From Chlorops oryzae (lineage: Eukaryota; Arthropoda; Insecta; Diptera; Chloropidae): a stretch of DNA of 64,000 nt. The notes under the pieces were generated by a model that had not been told where the DNA came from, ran no database searches, and saw only the letters and a list, made by a program, of their open reading frames with translations. Below, piece after piece: positions 10,686-20,580 of the stretch. Positions within the stretch are counted from its first letter, which is position 1. Each line of letters starts with the position of its first letter. The stretch covers positions 110,294,139 to 110,358,138 of the forward strand of contig CM035806.1 of assembly GCA_020466095.1 (NCBI GenBank). Reading direction: 5' to 3'. Made by a program: the position numbers and the translations under genes.

Positions 10686-10728
10686 AGCTGGCGCGAAGGC
10701 TCGGGGAGCGAGCCTTGGTGCCAGCTAG
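10686..10728 (+). terminator. Helitron 3'-terminal hairpin and CTAG
   Basis: Nested stem: AGCTGGC (10686-10692) pairs with GCCAGCT (10720-10726), and AAGGCTC (10696-10702) pairs with GAGCCTT (10710-10716). The inner hairpin stands eight bases from CTAG (10725-10728), followed by T. This is the usual Helitron transposition-termination signal; it is not a transcription terminator. Confidence 0.75.
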
Positions 10729-11259
10729 TTGTTTTATAAAGACAAAAGGGATACAATCCATGAGTGATATCAATAAAATTAAATTCACTATAATTTGCTT
10801 ATGAATTGTAACCCTTGGTAACTCTAGCCTTAAGATCTAATACTTAGCTTTAAATTGTCTCCTTCACGCGAAAAATAGCTAAATAGCGGCAACTGGCACC
10901 CCATTTTTGTTTTTTTTTCTTTTCCTGTATACATTAAGGTAATTTGAGATCACCCTCACTTTAAACCAAAACAACAAAACCATGTTTTGTTTACATTTTC
11001 CTAATCGCAATTGTCAAAATCCGAAATGACAGATCAGAAATGAGAAAGCACGAAGGGAACGGATAAAAAGGGAAGCAAAGATTATAAGAAAGGGACAAAT
11101 CTACGATAGAAACTGGAAGGGCACCCAGGGTTGCAATTTTCTGCAAAACTTCAGAGTCAGATAAATTTAAAAGCTCCAAATGGAAATGAAAATGAAAAGA
11201 ACGGAAAAGTTGTTGGTAGATCCTTGTCACTATCAAATTGTTGTTGGGAAAATAGGACT

Positions 11260-11294
11260 ATATAAATCAGAGCATGTTCCTAAGAAAGTCAGTT
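11260..11294 (+). promoter_or_regulatory. TATA and initiator core promoter, copy A
   Basis: TATATAAAT at 11260-11267 and a Drosophila-type initiator TCAGTT at 11289-11294; the initiator A is 31 bp from the TATA start, the canonical spacing. The paralogous segment at 53303 keeps both elements with 32-bp spacing although flanking bases have drifted. Confidence 0.7.
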
Positions 11295-11767
11295 TTTGGT
11301 TTCAAGTTTAACTTGAAACACCATCCAGCTGGTTTAACCACTAAAGAATTTAATTCTTTATCATTGAAAGGTGATTTAATCAACCTTTTACCGCGTAAAA
11401 ATGTAAAGAATTCCAAGGGCATTTTTTAAAATTATTTTTCTTTAAACAAAAAAAAAAAAAAAAAACAAAAACAAAAAAAAAAAAGAGAGAAAAAAAATAT
11501 AAAATATAAAATCTTTTTGATAGAAATTTTTCTTGTTCAGCAGTGTCTCCAATCAGACCCTTTAACTTTTTTTTGTTTATAAATATATATTTTTTTTAAA
11601 TTTATTTGCAATCCTGATTCAAACGTAAGAATAAATAAATCATAGAAAAAGAAAGAAACAGAAATCGAGGGAGCTAAGGATTCCAGTTTTTCCTTTTCCC
11701 AGTTCTTTTCCTTTTTTTTTATATATAATATATATAATTTTTTTCTCTTTGCTCTCCTTCTCGTCAA

Positions 11768-11895
11768 TGATCTTCCCGCTAGAGCCATTAAATAGCTTTT
11801 AGTCTTCCCGCTAGAACCATTAAATAGCCTTTAGTCTTCCCGCTAGAACCGCGAAATAAGTTTTGATCTTCCCGCCAGAAAGGCGAAATAGCTGA
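11768..11895. repeat. Tandem CTTCCCGCTAGAA motif array, copy A
   Basis: Four units of about 32 bp, each starting CTTCCCGC(T/C)AGA and followed by a variable spacer such as GCGAAATA or ATTAAATAGC. The paralogous segment has the same motif four times at 53778-53880. Confidence 0.85.
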
Positions 11896-12232
11896 TCCAG
11901 CTCTACTCGGGTCTATTCTCTGTTTCGGTATAAAAATAAGGTCAATTATATGTATGATACATTATAAAATAAACTAAAAGAAACAACAACAAAAAAAAAA
12001 TATATCGGAATCACAAACATATATGTATGGTAAAAATAATTCCTTTTTAAATAAAAGCAAAACAAAAAAAAAATGTGCCAACTTAAATTAATGGTTTTTA
12101 TATCCTAAATCGAAAAATGATATGGTAATTGCAAAAATACTGGTTTTCCAATAGGGATTAAGGGTGTCTCATAGACGGACATAGACGGACAAACGACATA
12201 CTGAGTAACGGACGTAAATTACGAATTAAGGG

Positions 12233-12301
12233 GAGTACGCTCAAGATTTAAATTGGAGCATAGCGTACTCACAGGACTGGGTACCGCTGTAATGTACCCA
12301 G
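12233..12301 (+). promoter_or_regulatory. Two adjacent hairpins, copy A
   Basis: Stem 1: GAGTACGCT (12233-12241) with AGCGTACTC (12262-12270). Stem 2: CTGGGTAC (12277-12284) with GTACCCAG (12294-12301). The matching stem 1 in copy B keeps pairing through a compensatory change. Confidence 0.65.
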
Positions 12302-12899
12302 TGGGTGGGCTGCTCCTGACTCCGGACCGTGACATTAGGAGGAGTGTTAGATGGGTGGGCCTTTTCTAAATAGGAAAGCAGGATGAATGGACGAATGAAT
12401 GAGGATGGTATGGGAGTGGGTGTTTGGTGAATGATCTAATGCATGTGGTTGTCTTATGAGGATTAGGGTGTGCATGTGTAAGATGGACAGTTGAGGTTTT
12501 TTTGTGCATCCCTACTCTGCTCTCGCTGTTTCTATTTTTTTTCTTTCAAATTTAATTCCGTTTCCTCGCACTATCCTAAAACTCTTCTTTTTCTCTCTCT
12601 CTTCTCCTCTTCGTCTTATTAGTTTTTTTTCTCATTCTCTGTTGAACCCTATTCATAACGGCACACAAAAATTGTCTAACTGACTGGGGAAGTAATGCGG
12701 ATGGCAACGACCCACGACAACGGCGAGCTAGCTAGGGCCGAAAGCCACTGTGCCGAACCGCCAATTGCAAACTTTAAATTACCAGCCCAGAAGGTTACAA
12801 TGCCTTTGCTGAAGGAAAGGACTCTGAAGACAGTATTCCCAAATACTTACAAAAAATTTAAAAAATACCACATACATAAGGAATGCATTCAACGTTAAG

Positions 12900-13916
12900 C
12901 TACGGAAACACCTTGTAAAGAAAAAGTTGAGAAATGATTAAGATGTTTAAATAAAATGAATTTCAAATGAATTACTTAAAAATCATAAAAACCAAAACGT
13001 TTTTAATTAATTTGTAATATATTTATTAATATGTATATGGCAAAACAGATCAAAAAGATCTGTTAATGATCGCGGTGTTAAATATATTTCATATTATTGA
13101 AAATTATTCGAGCTTAACCGCATTGCACCTCCCGCCTGTGGGCGGACATTTAATTAATGTTAATTTAATTTCAAGGAATTTATTATGACGTTATTTAAAA
13201 GAAATTGAAATAAAACCGGTTTAAATAAAACTACTTAGCCGTTAACTTGAAAAACATAATTTTCAAATCATAAAAAAAAAAACTAAAATAAAATCAATTT
13301 ACAATAAACTGATTTATAACTAATTTACAAAAAATTGAATTTTGACCAATTTAAAAGATATCCAGATCCAGACAATTGACTTCGCCGTAGGCACGTAGAA
13401 CGAGGCATTCATGCAAATACTTTTTAGGTCTATAAACATGTATATGCATATACTTTTCGAGTCATTTTGATATATATGTAGGAATACATATACATAAATA
13501 ATTTTTGTTTAACGAAGTATGTACAGTGTACACATGTGCTTGAAAAATGTATTTAGTCTGGATAAGTAAATTAATGTTTCTAATTTTACCCTTTTACCTT
13601 CGCAATGCTATTCCGTTCCGTTCCATTTTTTTTTTTTAAGTTGGAAGATCATTTCTTGCTAACGCTCGCGTTTATTGCTAAACAGCTGCTCTTGAAAAAA
13701 TAGTAAAAAAAAAACCGTATAGGTTAATGTGCCCTGAGTGCGAACTGTTAAATTTTTAGTTTATTTATTCAATATTTCTTTTTATAAAAAAAAAATGAAT
13801 GAGCTTGTATGTTGCTTTAGAAAATCTTGTTTATCGTCTTGAAAATCGAAATTATTTGTCTCTTTAGTTGTAAATAGCCATTGTTTTTTGGTTTATAATT
13901 TATTCAGTGAAATATT
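12900..13916. other. AT-rich segment, nothing recognised
   Basis: No convincing ORF or repeat termini. Minor features are a small stem (ACAGATC, five-base loop, GATCTGT near 13045) and A-tract runs. It lies between the LTR-like segment and a minus-strand retroelement remnant. Confidence 0.5.
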
Positions 13917-14252
13917 TTAAGGTACACAGAAATTGTGCGCAAAAATTTTGTCTAGAAGAAAAATAACAATTTTGCATCTGCTAATGAAAGTTCTTATATT
14001 GTGCGGGATGTCATTCCATTCAAAAAATTTGCTGCTCAGAAAATATCTACACATGTCGTGTTTCCAATTATACGTTTTATTCAGATCACTATACGATTGT
14101 TCATCTTTACGGACTCTCTTTTCGATGCTCCTGTTTATATTTATTGTCATTTTATACTCGAGTAGCCCGTTAGCGTTCCGGATTATTCTCTTCTGAGAGG
14201 GAGGAATTGTTACATCGTTTTCTGTACGAATCCTATGCCCTTGTCCTAACAA
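13917..14252 (-). pseudogene. Retroelement-derived fragment of uncertain type
   Basis: A 111-codon minus-strand frame directly downstream of the retropepsin remnant. Its first part (HRIRTENDVTIPPSQ) would suit the segment after a Gypsy protease. Its last third, with an EWNDIPHNIR block, recalls the C-terminal end of some non-LTR reverse transcriptases, so it may be a chimera of two decayed elements. No catalytic motif is present. Confidence 0.3.
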
Positions 14253-14318
14253 TTGAACCTGGTTTCCTTTAATTTTGTCGGTAAAACTATTGCAATTTTC
14301 AATTTTTGATATTTTCCC

Positions 14319-14831
14319 TTAACATTTTATCTTCTTGGCGTCCGACGCCATATCTTCAAACAAATATGTTTTTGCTCCTGAATCAACTAAACGAGATATG
14401 TTGTAATCGATAGCCTTGTTGCGGGGTAATTCGATCTACACATTCTCTTTTATTGCATTCTTATCTGCATTAACATTTCTCTTAAAATTCTTCTGCAATA
14501 CAATTTCTTTACGGTCTTCGTCGAGTTGGTTATATAATTTCATGTCCGATGTCTTGTTAACAAATTCTTTTTTCTGCCTGACTTTTTTCCTTGCGCAAAA
14601 TGTTTCCTTGGAAACCTTTTCTACATCAATTGTCTCCACTCCTATTGCCTTAGCTTCAATCGTCACTGTCTCTACAGTACAAGCACTTTCGCTAACGTTG
14701 GCTATCGGAAGTGAGAGTGATGCTACATATCTAGTTTTCCCATTATTTTTGCTATATTTGAGGTTAGTTTTCTGTTCAGTTTTTCCAACAGGGTCTATCA
14801 GTTTCCTTAAAAAGTATGTCCAGTCCTTCAA
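14319..14831 (-). pseudogene. Gag-protease remnant of a Ty3/Gypsy element
   Basis: Minus-strand frame of lysine-rich, gag-like sequence, an in-frame TAG (14436-14438), then RLVDSGAKTYLFEDM, where DSGA (14373-14384) is the retropepsin active site, ending at TAA 14319-14321. Retropepsins cut Gag-Pol polyproteins. RT and downstream domains are not found in the expected place. Sequence to the right (14832-15449) looks like decayed gag of the same strand but is broken in all frames. Confidence 0.6.
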
Positions 14832-15449
14832 AGTGCATATCGTTGTCAGAAAATTTTCCTAAAAATTCTCACTTAATAAATTTTGTATCAACTTTAGTGC
14901 CAATTAACGGACTTACTGCGTTGTATGACATTAATTCTGATTCGTTCGTTTTGAGAGCTGTCTCAAGATCATTTAATTTTCCAAATGAAATAACTACTTT
15001 TGCTCTAATACTACGATCTTTGTGAAAACGATAAAATCTAACAGCTATGTTTAGGAAAAGATTATAAGTAAATCTATTACCAAAATCCAGAAAAACTCAA
15101 ACAGGCTGATTCTATTTTCGTCTTTATTTATACTGTATTCATCATCTTGAAAGTCTTGCCGTAATGTATCATTTTGTGTTTCTATTCGTTTTGATTGAAA
15201 ACATGTTGTTTAATGTACGCTTTTATATGATTTTGATGGAAGCCCATGTTCGTAAACTTGCTTTTCCTCTTCGTGCGAGTTCCGGCTCTTTCTACATTTC
15301 AAAATATTCCAGGCTGTTATGGAAACTGACACAGTTTTGCTTTTTTCGAAGATAGCAAAATCGATTTCCGAAGACAGGAAAACCTGACACTTGAAAATGC
15401 TATAAAGAAAAAAAACAAAAACTACAATATGTGTTAAAAACTAGATCAA
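14832..15449. other. Decayed minus-strand gag-like sequence
   Basis: Short lysine- and glutamate-rich minus-strand frames with multiple stops; consistent with the 5' continuation of the remnant at 14319-14831. Nothing else seen. Confidence 0.35.
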
Positions 15450-15670
15450 TCTTGGCGGCCCCCGTGGCTTAGTTAGCTGAGATGTCAAATTTCAATGCGA
15501 GAAGCGCTGAGTTCAACTCCCAATTGGTTTTTTTTTATTTCCAATTTCCGTGGTATCACAACGAACCGATATGCGTCCTAAGGGCGTCACCTTTATTGGT
15601 GGCAACCAAGTCCACAAGCCTCTTGGCCATCCCCTGGTGGTTTTTCATAACCTCAACTAGTATACAAGTG
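15450..15670 (+). mobile_element. tRNA-derived SINE-like element
   Basis: The head has pol III promoter boxes: an A-box-like TGGCTTAGTTAG near 15466 and a B-box-like AGTTCAACTCC near 15512. After a T-run comes a body beginning TCCGTGGTATCACAACG (near 15548) that matches the body of the SINE at 55283-55527 (TCCGTGGTATCACAATG), followed in both by a GTGGCA block. No cloverleaf acceptor pairing, so not a working tRNA gene. Target duplications are not obvious; an older copy. Confidence 0.55.
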
Positions 15671-16569
15671 GAAGCCTGAGTCACATTTTTATGCGTTCCC
15701 TTTAATCAAAAACATTAAATACCCAAACAATTAAGAAAATATATTCAAATAAAGTAATTACTTTTATTTCTACTAAAAAACCCAGCCGGGAAAAATTCAA
15801 CACACAATCTGCCGACCAATTCTGTCAACTAAAAGCTGCTCGGTTTAAATCAGACAATCAAATCTATAAGTCTGCTTCTGTAACACCTAAAAACAATGCA
15901 AACCTGATTTCGAAAATTAAAACAGTTTCAAAACTGAAAGTCTGATTGTGTTGATTTCAAATCTGATTCTGACAGTTGTGGGTTTCCATAACAGTCCCGA
16001 TTATCTTTTTTACTCTCAATATTTTTTACTATTCGTACTAACTCCAAGTTAATTTTATCTTCGACTCCAATATTTCGAAAATTTTTCTTAATTTTCAAGA
16101 GATTTTCCTTTTTACTTTCAATATTTTTTACTCTATTATATATCGCGGGCCTATCTAAATCTTCAAAGAAGAACTTGCTCCTGTTTAAATTTTTAAAGAA
16201 TGGCATTATTGTATTTCTTTTTTACTACGAATTGATATTATTCAAATTAGCATTGATATTGATATAAGTGGTTGTTCGCTTCGAACTAATTTTTGGCTGT
16301 GATTGCAAAACCGTTTTTTAAATTTGTTATGCCGTTTATTCTCGATGTAACTAACTTTTCTAAAACACATGTAAAAAACTGAGCAAATATTATTGTGATC
16401 CTCAGACGTGAATATACAAGTGTATCTAACCAAAGAATTGCAGTTCTTTGTTAACAGTAAGGACTCTGAGCAAAAAAAAATATTTGTTTTTTTAACTCAC
16501 CGCCTATTTATGCGTGTCGGATGCTCTATCGATTTTCTGCTTTCCGCCTTCCGATTATTTCTTCGGCCT
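15671..16569. other. Decayed retroelement interior, minus strand
   Basis: Contains a lysine-rich minus-strand frame at 15928-16206 with a repeated VKNIESKK motif, possibly gag-like, and otherwise AT-rich sequence. No family is assigned. Confidence 0.3.
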
Positions 16570-17326
16570 ACAGCTCTGTCTTTTAAATCGATTTTATTAT
16601 ACAATTTTGGACTAATCTTGGATTTTTTATACAAACCTTAATAATTCGTAATGCTAAGTTGTCCTTTGGAGTTATCCACTCTCCCGGACCCTGCTGGATT
16701 TGGTATCACCGCTCTCCAACCGCTTATAACAGTACAACATAAAAAAGGTTAATATAAAAATCATCGCTGTTATTCCGCGCACTTCGCGCCGTTTTAACTA
16801 AAATGTCGTTTGGAGTTATCAACTCTCCCAGACACCGTTGGATTTGGTATCTCCGCTCTCCAACAGTTTATAGTAACTGGTTCGAAAATGGCTGGAATAT
16901 TCTCCAATTTCAACCCATTATCAGAATTGTCGCTCTTTGAAAACCGCACGGATCGTAGTTCGTTCGCGACTTAACTTTATTCGAATACCGGCTGTGCCAT
17001 AAATAATGTGTCGTCTAGGGAGCACGCCCAAGTAGATTAACGCAAAGAATTACTCGAAACCTTTTATGTTGAATATAGCTTTTATTAGAACGAAGTTCTT
17101 TATGAAACGATAGCGACAGGGGACCGAGTCGAGAAAAACTTAAATTCCGTTATTATTGCGCGTTACCAAAAAGTGAAGTTCGCAAAAAAGGGTATAATAA
17201 CCTTTGCAGAGGGAAAGAAATATCATATATTTATGTAAAATGACTTCCTGATGCGGCCGAGATGTTATAATTTTTTAGGCGACACTTATTTCCGACGATA
17301 TCACACAAAACAATTAAATTCAGAAA
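16570..17326. repeat. LTR-like dispersed repeat, long copy (partner 21741-22202)
   Basis: From CAGCTCTGTCTTTTAAATCG to TTAAATTCAGAA, shared almost base for base with 21741-22202, except that the partner lacks about 300 bp (16661-16964). That extra part holds an internal direct repeat (GTTTGGAGTTATC...CTCTCC, units near 16658 and 16804). Position right of minus-strand gag-like sequence suits an LTR of that element, but termini were not proven. Confidence 0.6.
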
Positions 17327-17866
17327 CTACACAGCTACATACATTCCTTCAAACAAAACAAAATGTGGTGCTGCCAGACTGAGAGTTTTCAGAAAAACTC
17401 CGATTAGTAGGTTTTTGCAAATATATAACGGCATTTTAGGTAACTTATAATTTTTTTGCGTTGTCAAAGTATCCATCAATTCGTTAATAATTAAAACGTA
17501 TTTAAAATCATCGTCTGTACTCCGGGGCCTGCGGATGTAATATCGGTGTGAAAAATATCGATACTTTAAACCATCCTTATGTATGAAAATTCGCATTTTC
17601 GAGACTATCTAATTTGCGATGGAAAATCCTTTACACGTATGCTTTTGCAGTTCCAGCATATTCTGCTTCGCTGACTTCGCACTTTAAGGAATCAACGCTG
17701 TTAAAGTAAATTGAGAGGAAGTAACGAGCTCATTCTTTTGAAGAAAGGAAATCAGAGTTGAAAAATTTGAAATGCATGACTAAAATGCAACCCTCTGAGT
17801 CCGAATACTTGTAATAAACGTATGCGTTCAAGTAGAGAAAGTAAGTCATAGAACTTATTTGTTTTT
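17327..17866. other. Non-repetitive spacer, nothing recognised
   Basis: An 89-codon minus-strand frame (17327-17596) has no recognisable domain and is probably chance; the rest shows no feature. Confidence 0.4.
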
Positions 17867-18408
17867 ATACCCAGCGTAAGCGGAGTATATTAGTTTTGTG
17901 CGAATCCTGTAACAGCCAGAACTAAGCTCCGTAGATATAGACATATATATATAATCTTGATCAGCATCAAAAACTGAATCGATTTAGACATGTCCGTCTG
18001 TCTGTCCCTCCGTCTGCAGTCGGATCTCCTCCTGGACTGGACCAACCAAGTCGAAACTTGTCACACAGGTATATCGGGATCCGAGTATGATTCTAAGTAA
18101 AAATGGGAGACATCCGCCCAATTGCGAACCACTCAACACATTTCATTGATATTTGAAATACTGGTAAACTACGAAAAGGGACATATCCGGAAAAAAATGG
18201 ACGCCGTCCTCCTGCAGCCACGCCCACAAATAAGGGTTAATCGTAACCTGTTAAGTTAAGGGCGTAGAAGCTTCAAATTCGCAACATAGGTTGACCAAGG
18301 AAAATTAACTGCCCACAAATGGAGATTTTTCGAAACATAGTGCGCCAATAATGTCGGAGCGCTGGGTATATCAAAGTCGGACTTGACCGAGTTTAACTTT
18401 CTTACTTG
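17867..18408 (+). mobile_element. DINE-1/INE-1-like repeat
   Basis: Starts TATACCCAGCGTAAGCGGAG, contains GTCCGTCTGTCTGTCC, CCACGCCCACAAATAAGGG and the 3' CAAAGTCGGACTTGACCGAGTTTAACTTTCTTACTTG region (imperfect hairpin, then CTTG at 18405-18408). Shorter than other copies, so internally deleted. Confidence 0.85.
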
Positions 18409-18744
18409 TTTCTACATGTGTTTGGTATAGGAAACTAACTTGCTGCTTTAGAGCGTAGAGCCCTTTAGCGCACATTTGTCTGCATTTGTATGAAAATTTC
18501 TCTTTCAGTTGCATTCAACTTAGATGCACATTCGCTTTAACAGCATCCTGTTTTTGATTTTTGAAATAAAAATTCATAGTAAAATGTTCCTTTAACAGCC
18601 CTGTTGAAAATTTATCTTTTGAATTTCAAACGCTTTCCTATCGACCTAAAATGCCTTTGCTTTATTAGAATTTTTAAAAAATTTTGAGCTAGGTTGAAGA
18701 CGATAAACCTCAATTTTTTTTTTATTTCATTTTATTGCATTTTT
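18409..18744. other. Spacer between two DINE-1 copies
   Basis: Unique-looking AT-rich sequence; no feature seen. Confidence 0.5.
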
Positions 18745-19466
18745 TATACCCAGCGTAAGCGGGGTATATTAGTTTTGCGCAAATCTTGTTACAGGGAGAA
18801 TTAAGCTCCGGAGATATAGAAAAATATATAAAGAAATGATCAGGATCAAAAACTGAATCGATTTAGACATGTCCGTATGTCCGTCTGATCGTGTGTCCGT
18901 CTGTCCGTCCGTCTGTGGTCGGATCTCTTCCGAGTATGATCTTAACTAAAAATGGAAGACATCCACTCACTGCCACGCCCACAAATGAATTTAATGTGTT
19001 TTCGTTAAAATGCTTGTAACTTGTGAACCACTCATTAAATTTCATTGATATTTGCTGAACTGGTAAACTACGAAAAGGGACATGTCCTGGGGGAAAATGC
19101 CGTCCTCCTCGAGCCACGCCCACAAATAAGGGTTTATCGTAACTTATGAAGTAAAAGGCGAAGAAACTTCAAGTTCGCAGCATAGGTTCACCAAGGCGAA
19201 TGAAAGATGTAGGAAAAATTTTTTTGTGGCCCGCCCACTGCCACGCCCACAAATAAAGATTTTTCGTAACTTCCGAAGTAAAAAGCGTAGAAGCTTCAAA
19301 TTCGCAACATCGGTTCACCAAGGCGAATGAAAGGTGAAGGGAAATAATTTATGTTGCCCTCTCACTGCCACGCCCACAAATAGAGAAGCAAAACATAGCG
19401 CGCTCATAATGTCGGGACGCTGGGTATTTCAAAGTCGGGCTTGACCGACTTTAGCTTTCTTACTTG
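18745..19466 (+). mobile_element. DINE-1/INE-1-like repeat
   Basis: Complete from TATACCCAGCGTAAGCGGGG to the 3' hairpin (AAAGTCGG, CCGACTTT) and terminal CTTACTTG. Carries the GTCCGTCTGTCC tract and three CCACGCCCACAAATA boxes. Same orientation as the copy at 17867, about 340 bp apart. Confidence 0.88.
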
Positions 19467-19576
19467 TTTTTATTTCTAGTCAGTTATGAAAGAATTTTCC
19501 TTTAGTTACCAAAGTTATGTTTGTTGTTAATAAAATCAATACTTGGACGGCGTTCTTTTAAGAGCCTTATGCTACA

Positions 19577-20580
19577 GTTCCACTTATTCATTACCGACCC
19601 TTCATTAGCGCTAATGAAAATTTAATGAGAAGAGGTTCCACTATTAATTAACCGATTTTTCATTAGCTAAACAGCTGATTCAAATTGTACGAGGGTGGCC
19701 TGAAAAGTTTGTGACCTAACAAAGATACGAGTCGTATATTATTTATAGTTTTTTTCATATTTTTCTACATAATTTCCTTGAAACATGGCGCCAAAACTCT
19801 GATTTTTAAACGCCACAGAGCGGCAACAGAGCGTTGAAAATGTTTATTTCAACAAGTTTTTGATCTAATGTAAGCAAACGCGGCACACAATACGCGGAAA
19901 GCTTTTTCATGCCTAAATCTTGATTCAATATACGTCAAACAAGTTCTTTGGACTTGTTAATGGCCTCTGGCAGATCTCTGACTTTAATTTGGCACTATTT
20001 GGTGAACTTTATCGATGTTATCATCAGTGGTTGAAGTTTTTGGACGTCCCGAACGCTCATCTTCTCCCAAGCTATTACGGCCAATAACCACTGAGCATCC
20101 TAAATCCCTAAAATATTGGTGAGTACTCGTCAACAGAAGCGCCATCTTCACGTTAAAGTCGAAAAATATTCAGATAGCCCTCGTACAAATCAAGAAATGA
20201 CAGCTTGCCAAAGCAAGATAACCAAAAGGCAAAGGGAAAAACTAAATTAGCTAACCTATAAGTTTTGGTCAGCGAAATCTCATTATGGGCTTTTTGCTTG
20301 ACCACGCAGTGCGAAAACAAGATTTATTTCAACAAAAAGCTTATATTTCTTTTGAAAGTCAGCTGATCTGGGAAAGTAGAGTCGCATTTTCACTTACTAG
20401 AGATGGCGATAAACTCGATAAATGCAAGAATATGGAATGCAACCATGTTCATTAAACCTAATTAAAAGTTAATGTGTCATTACCACCTCATTATCGGCCA
20501 GCGTTTTGTATGGGTAATGGCAACTTAATGGCTTCATTAGCGCGGTAATGAGAAAATCCGCTAATTAGCCCAAGTGGAAC
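19577..20580. mobile_element. TIR element (GTTCCACTT ends) split by a mariner
   Basis: Left end GTTCCACTTATTCATTACCG and right end CGGTAATGAG...AAGTGGAAC share a 9-bp inverted terminus and inverted CATTA/TAATG subterminal motifs. No coding capacity is seen, so it looks like a MITE-type element. The target duplication is unclear. Confidence 0.5.
19690..20183 (-). mobile_element. Internally deleted mariner element
   Basis: Ends CGAGGG...CCCTCG flanked by TA on each side (19688-19689 and 20184-20185), the mariner target duplication. On the minus strand, broken frames still read GEDERSGRPKTSTTDDNIDKV and then DLGMKKLSAYCVPR, blocks of a mellifera-type mariner transposase N-terminal (DNA-binding) part. 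The catalytic domain is deleted. Confidence 0.85.

Larger units (their letters stand above)
8001..10728 (+). mobile_element. Degenerate Helitron with both termini
   Basis: The 5' end is TCTATATATATAAAATAA preceded by A (host AAA|TC). The 3' end is a GC-rich hairpin at 10696-10716 followed eight bases later by CTAG (10725-10728) and then T, the classic Helitron A|TC...CTRR|T arrangement with no target duplication. Inside are a 17-bp tandem repeat, GATA-type simple repeats, a later solo LTR insertion (8488-9136), two flanking 90-bp repeats and a rotted Pif1-like helicase fragment. The Rep domain is absent, so the copy is non-autonomous. Confidence 0.75.
10860..12890 (+). mobile_element. Long LTR-like segment of the EWQDP-ORF element, copy A
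   Basis: Co-linear with 52960-54760 downstream of the paralogous ORF. Shared landmarks in order are a TATA plus initiator core promoter (11260-11294), a tandem TTCCCGCTAGAA array (11768-11895), two hairpins (12233-12301), a CTGCTCCTGACT block (12310) with GACATTAGG...GTTAGATGGG, and a block near 12690-12760. A promoter downstream of the last ORF suits a 3' LTR, and about 2 kb would match the very long LTRs known for Ulysses-type elements (inference). The exact ends and target duplication are not visible; a left LTR is not in the window. Confidence 0.5.

Noticed and set aside
14416..14862. 148-codon plus-strand hydrophobic frame
   Set aside because: It is the complement of the lysine-rich gag-protease remnant; the DSGA protease motif on the minus strand decides the coding strand.
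15456..15535. Functional tRNA gene
   Set aside because: A- and B-box-like motifs are present but acceptor-stem pairing and a normal anticodon arm are not, and the body matches a SINE.
17327..17596. 89-codon minus-strand frame next to the LTR-like repeat
   Set aside because: No homology recognised and it starts at the repeat boundary; likely chance.
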